From the NCBI GenBank assembly GCA_021292165.1, contig CM037880.1, positions 136,030,564 through 136,094,563 on the forward strand: a stretch of 64,000 nucleotides of DNA. Reading direction: 5' to 3'. Every line of letters starts with the position of its first letter. Position 1 is the stretch's first letter. A program made the translations under genes and the position numbers. Below, piece by piece: positions 1 to 11,914 of this stretch. The notes below the pieces were generated by a model that was given only the letters and a program-made list of their open reading frames with translations, was not told the origin of the DNA and made no database searches. This DNA comes from Shinisaurus crocodilurus. Taxonomy: Eukaryota; Chordata; Lepidosauria; Squamata; Shinisauridae.

Positions 1-373
1 AATATGTTATGAGAGATCCATCAAACTGGATCTCTGAGGAGACAAGAAAGCACCTACATGTGTGAGCAAGGGGAATCTAGACAGAATCTAGAGAAGGCAT
101 GGGGTGGAGTGAGATGACTGGTTTTTGTGATTTTATATTTGTACAGCACCTAGCTAACATATGGTGCTTTATCACAAAAAAGAGCAGTATTAATCATTTT
201 GAAATACCTAAAGTGCATAGATTTATTACAATTTTAAAAAATAAGGGTGCTGATTATGCTGATGATGATTATATAGCAATAATAATTTATTTGAATACCT
301 ATCTTCATATTTGCCTTTGTTTTAACATTTTTATTGTGATGGCCTGTCCTAAAAAGTGAAGCAGATATATATT
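1..373 (+). other. ATXN1 intron, nothing recognised
   Basis: AT-rich intronic sequence of ATXN1 without a repeat or exon I can identify. Confidence 0.5.
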
Positions 374-461
374 AAGGGTGCAGTTCTATCCATGTTTAGA
401 CAGGAGGGAAAAAATCCTACAACTCCCATCATTCCCAAGCATGCATAGGATTGCACCCTAA
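374..461. mobile_element. Palindromic MITE, GGGTGCAATCCTATGC family
   Basis: Short inverted-terminal-repeat element starting AAGGGTGCAGTTCTATCCAT and ending ATGCATAGGATTGCACCCTA, with an internal 'CCTACAACTCCCA' segment. It is flanked by TTAA-like bases. Other copies occur at 44753, 45673 and 48582. Confidence 0.6.
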
Positions 462-574
462 CTTAATAAATAAAACCAGACACAGGTTTAAAGCAATTTA
501 CTTGGACTTACATGGAATCCAATACATATGGTGGATACAATATAACTGTTCTAAAGGTCTGGTGTTTAATTATT

Positions 575-765
575 ATATCCCCCACCTTTTTTCCTCCAAG
601 GAGTCCAAGGCATTGTACATTATCCTCCTCCTCTCTATTTTATCCCCACAACAACCCAGTGAGGTAGGTTAGGCTGGGAGACACTGAACTGACTGGCCCA
701 AAGTTATCCAGTGAGCTTCATGGCCAAGTGAGGACTAGAACCCAAGTCCCCCAAGTTCTAGTCTC
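575..765 (-). repeat. Sauria-type tRNA SINE, partial, reverse
   Basis: Reverse-oriented SINE body with the conserved 'CCAGTGAG...GGCCCAAAGT' and 'ACAACCCAGTGAGGTAGGTTAGGCTG' segments and the CCTTGGACTCC segment near its 3' end. Diverged and lacking the A box. Confidence 0.7.
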
Positions 766-767
766 TA

Positions 768-845
768 GTTTCCTGCATTGAGCAGGGGGTTGGACTCGAT
801 GGCCTTGTAGGCCCCTTCCAACTCTATGATCTATGAATCTATGAA
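768..845 (+). repeat. CR1-like SINE tail fragment
   Basis: 'CTAGTTTCCTGCATTGAGCA' through 'GGTTGGACTCGATGGCCTTG' ending in ATCTATGA repeats. This is the same 3' tail as the 5S-headed SINEs at 23428, 31196 and 48098; only the tail is visible here. Confidence 0.6.
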
Positions 846-899
846 ATGTGAAAACATTGCAAGCCACTCTGAAACTGTTGGCAGATATGGTTAAAGGAG

Positions 900-1320
900 T
901 CAGTCCTAAACTGATTAGGACAAAGCAGAGTTTCTTCCTTAAGCGCAGCCTGCTTTATTGAAACTGGTTTCACCATGTGAGTTGCTAAACTCTTGTCTCT
1001 TAAGGCTATTAAAAGGAATAGAATGTCTAAACAAGATTTAAACTAAAGACATCAGTTCTTACTTACAGATCACTCACATATATGCAGGATGCATATAGAC
1101 AGATTAGTTTCATTATAGAAGATCTCTGGCTACAAGCCAGCTCTGACTTGCGTCCTCCATGTTGGGAGAGGGAGAGCAGAGGGGCAACCTAACTTCCACA
1201 AAGAAGCAGGAAGTAGATAGAGAGCAGCAGAGCTCTGGCCAGAGAGGCCTGAAGTAGGGAGGAGAGGTTTCTTTAGTTAACCCATTCCTCCCACTCCAAC
1301 CAGTGGTCATATCACCCCGT
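900..1320 (-). repeat. Possible solo LTR
   Basis: On the minus strand this block has a promoter-like stretch, then AATAAA (plus-strand TTTATTG near 956) with about 60 nt after it, like the R-U5 part of an LTR. No internal coding region or second LTR is visible. Weakly supported. Confidence 0.25.
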
Positions 1321-1329
1321 TGATTTTAA

Positions 1330-2290
1330 GCCAGCAATATTACTATTTCCAACAGAAACAAACATGGTTTATAAGCCACCATGACTTTTTGCTTTGTGTG
1401 AACCCAGTGTTTCTATGGACTGTAGCAAAGTGCAGAGAGACCGTGATGAAGAGCACTTAGGTTATCCAGTTGCCCCTTTCTCCATTTAGCATTGTTCCCT
1501 CCAGCATTTTAGCCAATCTGATTTTCAGTCTCCTTTCTCATATACCAATCCCTTGCCCTTTCTACTGGTTTATCTTTTCACACTTCATTATATTTGGCTT
1601 GGAACTGCAGCAGAGCCAGGAAGGCAAGGAAATACCAGCTTCTTTTGCCAGAAGTGTAGGTATATATAGATCTCACTCCACAGTCCCCTTGGGAACTCCA
1701 CATATCATTTTTAACTGGACAAAGAAGCAGTAATTTTATATTCCAATGAACACTACTGAACCTGAATCATAGTTTCAAATGGACTGTACTGTGCCATTAA
1801 CTTTGAAGTGTGTAGGAATTAAGGAGAACAACTGGGTGAACATAGCAGAAGAACACTCAGTGGAAGAAAACTCACCAGACTTAACTCAGGGAAAGCCCAT
1901 TCTTCTTGTTTGCAGCAAAGGTGCTGTGCACAGTGCTGATTAGCTGCAGCAGCTTACCCTCCCCTTTTCCCTGAAGTTTTTCAATATGTAAAAATATATA
2001 TTCAGCTTTCTTAAAAAATGGGGAATACAAACATACATACACTGCTTTCTTCCTGACTCATGGGGTAAGAGCAAGCTACTGAATCAGGATTTGATTCACT
2101 GACCAGGATATCTATCAAACGGGTTTTGAATTAAAGCAAAAGCTTAGGCTCAAGCTGCCGGAGAAGAAAAACAACTCTGCGTGTATGTCTGTACACACCA
2201 TTGGCCAATGTCATTTCTTCTTATGTTTATTTGGTAATAGGCATTGGGAAATCACTTGCCACAAGAGTAGAATTCTTTAGCACCAGTTCA
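1330..2290 (+). other. ATXN1 intron, nothing recognised
   Basis: Unique-looking AT-rich intron DNA. The open frames present are short and have no recognisable domain. Confidence 0.45.
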
Positions 2291-2293
2291 GCC

Positions 2294-2534
2294 TGGGAGC
2301 CAGTGTGGCATAGTGGTGAGAGTGTTGGACTGGGACTCGGGAGATCCGGGTTCTAGTCCCCGCTCGGCCATGAAACTCACTGGGTGACTTTGGGCCAGTC
2401 ACTGACTCTCAGCCTAACCTACCTCACAGGGTTGTTGTGAGGATAAAATGGAGAGGAGGAGGAGGATTATGTAAGCCGCCTTGGGTTCCTTCAAGGAAAA
2501 AAGGCGAGGTATAAATATAATAAATAAATAAATA
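2294..2534 (+). repeat. Sauria-type tRNA SINE, near full length
   Basis: Complete copy: GCCAGTGTGGCATAGTGGTG (A-box side), GGGTTCTAGTCC (B box), the Sauria body CTCACTGGGTGACTTTGGGC, the CTCACAGGGTTGTTGTGAGG segment and a tail ending in ATAAATAAATAAATA. This family is characteristic of squamates. Confidence 0.85.
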
Positions 2535-2584
2535 CATTATAAATGTTTGGGATTCATCATCAAGCAACAGAGTAATCGCAGCCG

Positions 2585-2697
2585 CTGGAGGGGTGCCTGT
2601 GTTAGTCTGTTGCAGAACATTTAAACCCTAACAGATATATTGTGGCATAAATTTTTGTAGACTAGTATCCACTTCATCAGCTGCATGAAGTGTTATC
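2585..2697 (+). repeat. Interspersed repeat fragment (unassigned)
   Basis: Contains TGTTAGTCTGTTGCAG, ATATTGTGGCATAAATTTTT and CCACTTCATCAGCTGCATG. A reverse copy of part of it occurs at about 45128-45195. A common amniote interspersed repeat by recall; class not determined. Confidence 0.5.
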
Positions 2698-2749
2698 CTG
2701 GGTAGGCAGAATGGTCAGTGTCCCATAGCTATCGTATAACAGTGGGGAA

Positions 2750-2905
2750 GGGCCGTAGCTCAGTGGCTGAGCACATGCTGTTTGCCCAAGGTTCAGTCCT
2801 GGGTATCTCCAGCTAGGACTGGGCAAGATTCCTGCCTGAATACCTGGAGAGCTGTTGGCAGATGGATCAATGGCCTGACTTTGTACAAGGCGACTTCCTT
2901 TGTTT
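2750..2905 (+). repeat. Second tRNA-derived SINE family
   Basis: Starts GGGCCGTAGCTCAGTGGCTG, with a GGTTCAGTCC B-box-like segment, and ends with the 'TGTACAAGGCGACTTCC' type 3' region. Reverse copies lie at 32682-32882 and 48330-48578. Confidence 0.7.
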
Positions 2906-3444
2906 GCAGTTTGACGAAGGAGCATGTGAACATCCCATTGACATTAGGGTTACAGCAAACTTGTATAGGCAGCTGTGATTTTGCCTTGAGGTCCTTTGAT
3001 CACTTCTGGGGAAACGGTTTACTTTTGTAAAGCCAATTCTGTAAACATTACTGGTATAAAAAATGGAACACTATTCCTGCCTCAATCTAGTTTAGAAACC
3101 GATCACATATTACTTGGTAGATGAAAGGACTCATTTTAAGGCCTAAATCTCTGCATTCCTGACTCAGCAATCCACCAAAATATGCTTCAGTGTAACCTCT
3201 GTTCATTTCATTGATGTTTTTGTGGGAGCTCCATTGAAATTAATGGAGGCTTCCTAGCAGCAGTGTTCGGTGGATGGATGACCCTTCATATATATTTAAT
3301 TAGTCTACAGTTTAGAAGCCTTATTTACAAACAAAACCCAGCCCTGATTAATCTTATTAACAGCAGAGTTCCAGGTCATTGCAGAATTATGTTTTCTCAA
3401 ACAATAATTACAAACAGCAGCTAAAAATAAAAACAAGCAACAAC

Positions 3445-3720
3445 TTTGGGCATACTCAAGATGAGGTTAAACCGAGTTGCTCCGAAGCGTCCTCTTCGCC
3501 TAAACAGAGCTCACACGGCACCATGGTTCACTCCTTCGCTGCGAGCTCTGAAACGAGAGGTGAGAAGGCTAGAGCGCCGATGGCGTAAGTCCCGCTCCGA
3601 AGACGATCGAACACAGGTTAGAGCTGCATCTTTACAGTAAAGACAGGTAGCTAGCAAACTACCGTCAGAATCCTCTCTCTCCTGGCTGTCATGAGTCTCT
3701 TGCCCATGGAGCCTTTTCTA
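3445..3720 (+). repeat. L2 LINE ORF2 fragment
   Basis: Encodes APWFTPSLRALKREVRRLER then RWRKSRSEDDRTQVRA, the linker between endonuclease and reverse transcriptase in L2-type LINEs. The reading frame decays soon after. Sense orientation inside the ATXN1 intron. Confidence 0.6.
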
Positions 3721-5250
3721 GAACAAAAGACATATTAGACAAGGTGCTAGGGTGATGCCCACATGTATCATCATGGTTGAGCATCTCAATATCAAATTGA
3801 TCCCATGTGTCACATCTACATCTTAATCTTCTGCCCATCTGGCTAGGTTAGATTGTGTTATATACCACCCTACTGATAACCTCTCCCATATGGAGGCAGG
3901 CAGCTGGTACATAACCACAGGACCTGCCCTAATCAAAGGGGCAGAAGGTTTGGAGCTTACTAGGAACAACATGGGAGTAACTGTGGAAGTGACAGTAACC
4001 ACCCAAGTAACTGCTCCAAGTAACACAGAAATAGGTCCCAACCATTCTCCAAAATGTTTTGCAGTCAGCAACCTGTCACCATTCTCCATGGAAGAGATTA
4101 CTGAATAAAAGGGTTTGTTTGAATATCTGCATACTCCAAAAGTTAGGAGATGCCCGAGTAGCTAATGAAGGAAGATTGGAAGACAGTGCAGGGAGTATTA
4201 GAAAGCTGGGGGTGGCTGGTCACAGGGAATGAGAAGGTTTTGCTGGCACAATATGATCTTAAAATGATAACCTCTTGATTTGTTTTAATTTGCTTTTAAC
4301 AATTTACATAGTCAGGCAGGATCCCCAGGTTTAATGTTGGTAAAAGTATCCCTGTTAATGAGAGTTTCCTGCCTAATTGTATCTCCATGTAAATGACTTT
4401 ATAAATAGTCGTACTGCTGTAATTTCCCATATAACAGAGGAAGATAATGTTCTGTAATTATACTGCATCCCAAGATGGTAAAAAGGTGACTAAAACAGAT
4501 TGGGTTGGATCCAGGATCTGCCTTCTGCAAAAGGAAGGGATCTTCTGCTAGAGGAAGGTCCCCACTCACGGAGGGTCCCTCTGCCTGATTTTGGGGAGTG
4601 TCACCCCCCCCACACACACACACACAGCTTACCACATTCAGTAGGGTCTCCTGACTCTGTGGAGCATTTGCAGATGACTTGAGGGACTTCTGTAGGAAGG
4701 TGGAGGTGGGGAAGTCCATTTCCATCAGTTCAGATGATCTTGCGGAAATCTGGATCCAACCCACTGAAACTAAATGTTGTATTCTATGCATGTTCCTGTA
4801 CATGTAAACAAGGTCTATTCGTGTTAACAAGAGTGATGCCTCTGCATCAGGTCACTATGATCATATGAAGAAGTTCCAAGGATAATCTTCATCTTGGCAT
4901 TTTTCAAAATCTGTTGTTTTGTTATAATGAAATTTACAGTAGGATTACATCAGATTACTGGTTCTCTTCACATAGAACAAAAAGCTCACACTTGAGTGAA
5001 CAGAATTTAGTGAGATTTTATGTAAATCCCAACACTATCTATGTTGTTTGTTACCACACAATTGCTTTAAGGCAAGAGGAATGCAGTTATTCCTAGGAGA
5101 ATACAAAGAATTAGGCTTCCTTCTCAACCGTCCCTCACTCCCAACTTGTATTAATTAACCTACATGAAAGCTCTCTTGGGGTTAATCACTGTGGAGTAGA
5201 AGAGGCTTATGAAATTGCTCCTACCCAACTCATAATGAATGCCAACGGGA
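3721..5250 (+). other. ATXN1 intron, little recognised
   Basis: Mostly unidentified intronic DNA with a C-run/(CA)n microsatellite at about 4600-4627. A 143-codon minus-strand open frame near 4399-4830 runs through that microsatellite and shows no domain. Confidence 0.4.
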
Positions 5251-5254
5251 AACA

Positions 5255-5279
5255 TACACACACACACACACACACACAC
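5255..5279. repeat. (CA)n microsatellite at LINE 3' end
   Basis: About 12 CA dinucleotides directly abutting the 3' end of the LINE at 5281-7200. Confidence 0.9.
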
Positions 5280-5280
5280 G

Positions 5281-7200
5281 AAGCTTGGAAAACGACACCT
5301 AGATACTTGAAACAGGTGACTTGTTCTATATCATTGTTATCTATGCGCCACCTGTGGGTCTTAGTACTATTGGAAAAAATCATGATCTTAGTTTTAGAAT
5401 AGTTGATTTGTAATCGATCCTCCTTGCAGTGTTGGGCTAGAGCCTTTAAGGCTCTTCTAAGTCCTATTTGGGTCAAGGAGAGGATAACGGCATCGTCAGC
5501 ATAAAGCAGTATAGGAAGTCTTTTGTTTGCCATTTTGGGGGCATGTATATCTAGGCCTTGAAGCCGTTTGATTAAGGAATTTATATATATATTAAACAGA
5601 TGGGGGGCCAATATACAGCCTTGCTTGACTCCCTTGTTTACTGCAATTGAATTAGAGAGCTGACCATCACGATTACATCTCACTCTGAGTCTTGTATTAT
5701 TATACAGCTTGAACAATAGTAGACGTTTGTCAATTGTAGAGTTTTTAAGTTTGTCCCATAAAAATGGTCTGGAGATCGAATCAAATGCCGCTTTGAAGTC
5801 TACGAAGACTGCATATAGACGAGAGCTGGTATTGCGGGTATATTTTTCTGCTAGATGCTGCAAAATCGAGCAATGATCTAAGGTAGATCTTCCTGCCCTA
5901 AAACCTGCTTGTTCATCCTCAAGAATGCTCTCTTCTTCTATCCATTCACATAGCTTCCAGCACAAGTGTCTTGCATATAATTTGCCGATAATGTTTAAAA
6001 GGCTTATGGGTCTGTAGTTAGCTGGGTCATTCCAATCACCTTTTTTGTAGATTGGGATAATAATTGCTACTCCCCAATCATTAGGGATATGTGCTGTCTT
6101 ATCTATATATGTAAACAGTGATGCCAGCATAGAAGACCACCATTCTGAGTTAGCTTTAATTAGCTCCACCGGTATGGAGTCATTACCGGGGGCCTTGCCA
6201 TTTTTTAACTGGTCTATAAGTTGCTTGGTCTCTGTAACTGAGACTGGAGGCCAGTGCTGTAGCTGTTCACTATACAGATCTAATGGGAGAGAGTTGGCAC
6301 AGGGTTCTGCATAGAGCATACGAAAATGGGTCTCCCAGGCCATCACAGGTATACAACAGGTCAACCTTGATGGGCCTGAATCACGATGCCCAGCTGTAAT
6401 TCGCCAGAAGGATGACATATCATTGGATTGGACTGCCTTAATCAGTTGTTGCCAGGTCTGAACTACTGCTGCTCTTTTCTTCTTTTTCAAAAAGGTTTTA
6501 TAATCCCTTTATATTTTATCATAGTTTGGCTAGTGCTAATTGAGGGGTTCATTTTATACTGTTTATAAGAGTCCATTAATACTTTTTTTGCAACTTTACA
6601 ATCATGATCAAACCATTTCTTAGAAGGGAGGCCGCATGGTGATGGGTTAGAATTTGTCCTTACGACAAACCCTTGAAGTTTATGAATGAGTAATTCATAC
6701 AGTGACATTATCTCTTGAGATTCGGAATCTGGGGCCATACATCTCTCGGATATTGCACTAGTTAGGTATTTGCAGTCAGGAGAATTGTACCATTTTGCTA
6801 CTGCCTCGCTCACTTGGCTATTCCATTTTATCCTTTGAGGACCGTTAGCCTCCAAAAGAACTGGAAGCTGACCACCTGCTACTTTCAAGGGGCCTGTAGG
6901 GAGGCTACAGGTGAGTAATAGAGGTAGATGATCACTTTCAGGTCTGGCTATAATTTTAAAGTGTGAGATCATAGTGATCAAACTGTGTGATATCATAATA
7001 TAATCTATTGTAGATAACCTTTGCCCAGACCAAAAGGAGTATTGACCAGGATAATCATCTTGAGTTGCGCCATTCAGAATAAATAGGTTTTGTCTGTAAG
7101 CCATCTGTGCCAGACATAAGCCTGCAAAGTGTGGGTCTACACTTCTACTAATGAGGTGACTTTCTGTGGAAGTGGATTCAGCAGGTTTTGACAATTCACC
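5281..7200 (-). mobile_element. Non-LTR retrotransposon (Ingi/Vingi-like), 5'-truncated, frameshifted
   Basis: Antisense to ATXN1. The upstream part (about 6490-7190) encodes the end of an APE endonuclease, with TIDYIMISHSL and SDHLPLLL. The downstream frame (about 5281-6490) encodes a reverse transcriptase: NYRPISLLNIIGKLYA, FVDFKAAFDSI (motif A), VNKGVKQGCILAPHLFNIYI, LLYADDAVILS (catalytic YADD), INYSKTKIM and CFKYLGVVF. The two frames meet at an A-rich run near 6487 (frameshift). Both the endonuclease N-terminus and the C-terminus after the thumb are missing. Clade assignment to Ingi/Vingi rests on recalled similarity; another APE-bearing clade is possible. Confidence 0.8.
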
Positions 7201-7292
7201 TATAATGAATGAGCAAATGCACATTTTCAAACTCATGTTCACATATTGCTCTCTCTCTCCCCCCCCCCCCCCATTTACTTCTCCCCTTGCAG

Positions 7293-7823
7293 GTCAGTGT
7301 TGAAGTCTTGGTAGAATATCCCTTTTTTGTATTTGGACAGGGTTGGTCATCCTGCTGCCCTGAGAGAACAAGCCAGCTCTTTGATTTGCCGTGTTCCAAA
7401 CTCTCAGTTGGGGATGTCTGCATATCACTTACGCTCAAGAATCTGAAGAATGGCTCCATTAAAAAGGGCCAGCCCATGGACTCAGCTAGCATCTTTCTGA
7501 AGCACTCTAAGAATGACAGTCTAACTGGTAGTAGACATAGGTATGCAGAGAAAGAAAATGGGATTGATCAGGGAAGCACCAAGATGTCATCTGAGAATGG
7601 TGAACTGAAGTTTCCAGACAAAATAGGATTGCCTGCAGCATCTCTGCTCACCAAATCAGAACCCAGCAAGCCCACAGCAACTAGGAAGAGGAGGTGGTCA
7701 GCCCCTGAAACACGGAAACTAGAGAAGTCAGAAGAGGAGCCACCGTTGACTCTTCCCAAGCCTTCTTTTATTCCTCAGGAGGTTAAGATTTGCATTGAAG
7801 GGCGATCTAATGTAGGCAAGTGA
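7293..7823 (+). CDS. ATXN1: ATXN1 (ataxin-1) terminal coding exon
   Basis: Encodes the last 176 residues of ataxin-1, a nuclear RNA- and protein-binding corepressor that works with CIC. The exon opens at a clear 3' splice site (C-rich tract, then TTGCAG) in phase 0 and reads VSVEVLVEYPFFVFGQGW, the C-terminal half of the AXH domain. A variable Ser/Gly/Lys-rich linker follows, then RKRRWSAPE at 7683-7709. In mammals this motif is the nuclear localisation signal and the 14-3-3/U2AF65 ligand, with the Akt/PKA-site serine (human Ser775/776) encoded here by TCA at 7698-7700. The protein ends CIEGRSNVGK then TGA, the same C-terminus as the mammalian protein. Counting back from human residue 815 puts the exon start near residue 640. 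The polyglutamine-coding exon lies upstream of the window. Identification is by recalled protein similarity and is very strong. Confidence 0.97.
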   Translation, partial: VSVEVLVEYPFFVFGQGWSSCCPERTSQLFDLPCSKLSVGDVCISLTLKNLKNGSIKKGQPMDSASIFLKHSKNDSLTGSRHRYAEKENGIDQGSTKMSSENGELKFPDKIGLPAASLLTKSEPSKPTATRKRRWSAPETRKLEKSEEEPPLTLPKPSFIPQEVKICIEGRSNVGK

Positions 7824-7876
7824 AGTTTAGGGAAAGGAAAATTAGGCTCTCCCTTGTCATTTTTATCCAGATTACT

Positions 7877-7884
7877 GTACTGTA
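7877..7884 (+). promoter_or_regulatory. miR-101 seed match in ATXN1 3' UTR
   Basis: GTACTGTA, an 8-mer complement of the miR-101 seed, only about 55 nt after the stop codon. Two more matches lie at 8794-8800 (7-mer) and 8956-8963 (8-mer). miR-101 is an experimentally described repressor of mammalian ATXN1. Presence is seen directly; function here is inferred. Confidence 0.5.
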
Positions 7885-8319
7885 GGCTAAAATAACCCAG
7901 TATTTACATGTTATCATCTTATTTTAGGTTTATGTTATAACCTTGTTGTTATAGTTGCAGCTGGTATTATGCAGGAGACTGGTGCATACTTCCCCCCTCT
8001 GCCCCCCCACCGAAGTGTTTATCCGTGATTATTTTATCGAGAGCTACAGAAAGGGCAGAATCTGCTTCCTCCAGGCCCTTCGTGGAAGCAAATGTTGTTG
8101 TCATGGCTGCTGTTTTCCAATACGTGAAGCAGAATAAGCCTTGGCTTTCTTTGGTGAGGAGACGGGAAAGAAACTAGCAGAGATGAACACTATTGCCTGA
8201 TTCAGTGAGAGGCTAGGACTGGAAGTTCCATAGCAGTGTGGTTTGGTGGTTCCCTCAACAAGCAACTAATGGGAGTCCAGTCCAGAGGCAGTAACAGAGA
8301 ACTAAGCAGTCTCTGAGGC

Positions 8320-8327
8320 TTTGCACA
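8320..8327 (+). promoter_or_regulatory. miR-19 seed match in ATXN1 3' UTR
   Basis: TTTGCACA, an 8-mer match to the miR-19 seed. A second 8-mer is at 9320-9327 and a 7-mer at 17308-17314. miR-19 acts with miR-101 and miR-130 on mammalian ATXN1. Confidence 0.5.
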
Positions 8328-11300
8328 ATAAACCACCTTTCCCCCCTTAATTTTCCAAACTTTGCCACATATTTTTCCACTCCTCCCAGCCCCGTCCTCT
8401 GCCCCACAGTGGGGGTCCAACTGCACTATTTTTTTAAATTATTATTATTATTATTATTTTATTATTATTATTATTATTCTCAGAGACTGCCACACAGAGA
8501 TTTCATCTCCACTTGCTAGTACAGTTGCATAGCAATGGTGTAGTGACTGATCCTTGCTTTGCTAATACTGGGAATTTCTTTAACGTAGGATATCGTTGCC
8601 GTAGGCCTAGCGAGTTTCAAATCGTGGGGACCCCAGCTAGTGCTCTTCATTACTTCTGTACAGGGTTAGCGAGATCCACTGAGTGTTGCCAGCCACTGAC
8701 ATTTGCTTCCACAAGGTAAATATGCACTGCCCCTTTGGGAGAGTGAACATAAAAGTAATCTGCATTTAGGTTGCAAATCTTTGCCCAACTCTAGTACTGT
8801 TTTTAGTTTCTGACGATGGACAACTAGTGCCACTTTTTTCCAATTTCAGTGTGACACAAGGAAGTGGATGTCGAAGATGAACATAGAATGTCTTTAAGCA
8901 CTTAAAATGCTGTTCACACTTTGGTTGCTGAGCATCTGGGCTTAACACTCAGCAAGTACTGTATCTCACTTTAATCTCTGTGATGAGAGAGAGAGAGAGA
9001 AAAGAAAGAAAGAAAATGGATCTCTTCAACACTGTTAACTACATGCAAAGTATGTAGAGGTTTTTTCACAAGCAAGATGTTGAAAGTTTTTCATGTGGTT
9101 TCAAAGGGATGAATGTGAATTATGAACTGGTATGTGACAGTCATTGTCCACAAGGACTACTTAATAGGAGGCACTTTTAAAACTTTAATGCTTGTGAAAG
9201 AGTTAAAGGCATATGTGAGCTGACAGATAATAAATGAATAAGAGTATAAAAGAAAGAGAAGAAAAAAATCATTATTGTCCAGTGTTTTTGAAAAAGATGG
9301 ACTTTAAAGAATCTTGCAATTTGCACATCTTGAGTTATCATTTGTGTGGTATTCCTGCAGTTTTTACCTAATAATTTTTGGGGAAGGGAGAGGGACTGAA
9401 AAGCTTAAACAAATGTAGCAATTACTAACCTGCCTAATCTCTAGGCCATTTTTGTAGGGTTAGGTTTCGTTTCAACCTCTTTATTTCCTTTCTACCATAT
9501 CTGTCACCCTGAACCAGGACAGACTCTGAGAATTTCTCTTCAAATTCGCTGAGTTTTCCATAAGAGTCGTTTTGACACAGAAGCAAGTTATGTTTTGTTT
9601 GTTTTTTTAATTCTAATCCATTGTTGTTTTATTATTGTGAATGTTACTCTTTGTTACTTTGAATAACTTCTTTTCCATTAGTAGTACAATGTAGATGTCA
9701 AAGTTTGGTACAAAACAGGACAATGGGTAGAAAGTTTACCCAGTTAAGCTCTTTTGTTGTTGGTGTTGTTACTGTTCCCAGAAATCTGAAGGAGAAAAAA
9801 AAATTAAGAGTGGATCAAGAGATCCTGACTCCTGCTGATTCTGTGGCTTCCATAATGAAACCAGTTCCTGACAAATAGCCACATTACGGCCCTGATGACT
9901 ACTCACAGATGAGTGATTTAGCAATACCAGCCTGTGAAAAAGTCACATGAATAAAATGTATAGCCTAGTTTAAAGCCCAGTTAATTAAAATAGTGCATTA
10001 ATGTCAGAAGCTTTAAGATTAGGATCTTTTGATGAGAGCTATTCTGGACATTTTCACACATGCAGCTTAATTTGGGTCCTCCTTGGGAGTGGTTTGTAAT
10101 GTGAATCTAAAATCCATGTTATCGTAGTCTATCCATGTTAACAACGACCACATGTGGTACAAATATTATAAGAAGCCCAAATACGTGTTTTTTTTTTAGT
10201 GTCGTGTGTGAAAATGGTACAAGAACTTCTGAAGATCAGTGCCTGCTCTAGCCTATCGGGTGGGTGGGCAGGCATGAATTCTCTTCTTTCCCCACTTGCA
10301 ATTGCTTTTTTATGCAATCCAAACCCAGGGCAGGTAAGATAGAAGGCATGGCATGTTGCCTGTGCAAACAGGAGCTGCTTACCCTGATTTCTTTTCCGTG
10401 ATCGTTTCACTTGCCTTGGGATAGCCACTGTCCTCAAAGTGGCCTTGTTTGGGGAATGAATGAAGCCAAAATACACAATTCACATATCTCTGCTACTCAA
10501 GTGAAGGGTAAGCTGTAACCTTAGTCTGGGTTCAACCAATGTTTAGTTGAGAGATTTGTCTAACAGGAGTTTATCTCTCTTGATCAAGACTTTGACCTCG
10601 AACATCGTCCTGCTGGTTGCATTGGGGCTCTGTGAATTTGAGGCCTTTTCAGATCAAGAATTGTAATTTTAAATTCTAGAATAGAACCTAAAATTAATAA
10701 ATTCCTCCAAATGTTAATTTCCCTCCCCAACTTGCTTAAATACAATATATTTTAAAAATAACTCCCACCCCTACCCCCTTCAGTTCTTATGTTTCTTTGT
10801 TTGTTACTTGAACGTTAGCTCACGCCAGAACTAATCATTTTTGTACCATTTTCTGGGGTGCACCAAAAATACGTTTAAAGTTTAAAATAGCTTGAAATCT
10901 GTCTTGAATTGTTATAACCTCTCAGTAATATACCAAATAGCTGAGCAGGTTCCTCCTCACAATCACACTGCTTATTTAGTGCTGTAATATTATTTTTTTC
11001 AACAGTTCTGCTCAGAGAACTTGCTTAATCTTCCATAAACTCTGCTCAGGGCACTTTCAATTTATTGTTTATTGGAGTTTTATTTTGGCTTTTCTTGGTT
11101 GTTTGTTTGTTTTTGTTTTCATTTCAACCTCTGATGGTGAGAGGAATAGAAAGACATGGGGCAGTATTCCCTATTCCGTTCCCATCAGTACCACTATTCT
11201 CATGTGTTCTCAGAGAGCATCACACATATAAGGAAGCAGGGAATATGAAACTGACCGCACCTATAAAATGAACACTAACAAATAAATAAATAAATAATAA

Positions 11301-11914
11301 AAGGTTGGCGCAATAGGAATGTATTTGTTTTCTGCTTGCGTTGCAGTCTTAGAATCCTGCAATTGCTGCCTCCTTCCAAACATTGTTCCCTTTTGTTGTG
11401 CTTTTGCTTTTTAGCATGTGCAATATTTTATGTGCCAATTTAGACTCACCTACATGTGAGGTAGACCCTTTCCCCAGCCATCTTTTTGTGTGCGTTAAAT
11501 TTAAGGAAGCCACACCTCCCTCGGTCCATGGCAGGGACAAAACCTCTCTGGATGCCAAAAGATATGGCATACATAGAGTGAGGGCTCTATAGAGCTCTTA
11601 TTCGAATCCACCTGGCCTCCACATTTAAAGAAAAAAAATCCAAGCAGCGAAAAAAATATGATTAGATAACATCCCTCCCTCAAAGGATTTTAAAGGAGAA
11701 TAGGATGACCTGGAGAGGGACAGATTCTGTGAATATGAGTGATCTACAAATCAGTAACTGGGCACTCTTAAGATGGGTGTAAACAGTCTTTGCAGAATCA
11801 CCAGCACAATATTATATCTGACACCTGTAACTATTACTGATCTTCACTTTCCGTTGGAAATGTGGCTAAAATTCAACCCTGTGCAAAGGAGCACAGGAAT
11901 CATGCCCACTCTGA

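Noticed and set aside
2294..2360. tRNA gene candidates at the SINE heads
   Set aside because: The tRNA-like A and B boxes belong to dispersed SINEs continuing into SINE bodies and tails; no complete cloverleaf gene was seen.
4399..4830. 143-codon minus-strand open frame in the ATXN1 intron
   Set aside because: Runs through a CA/C microsatellite; no similarity or splice context.
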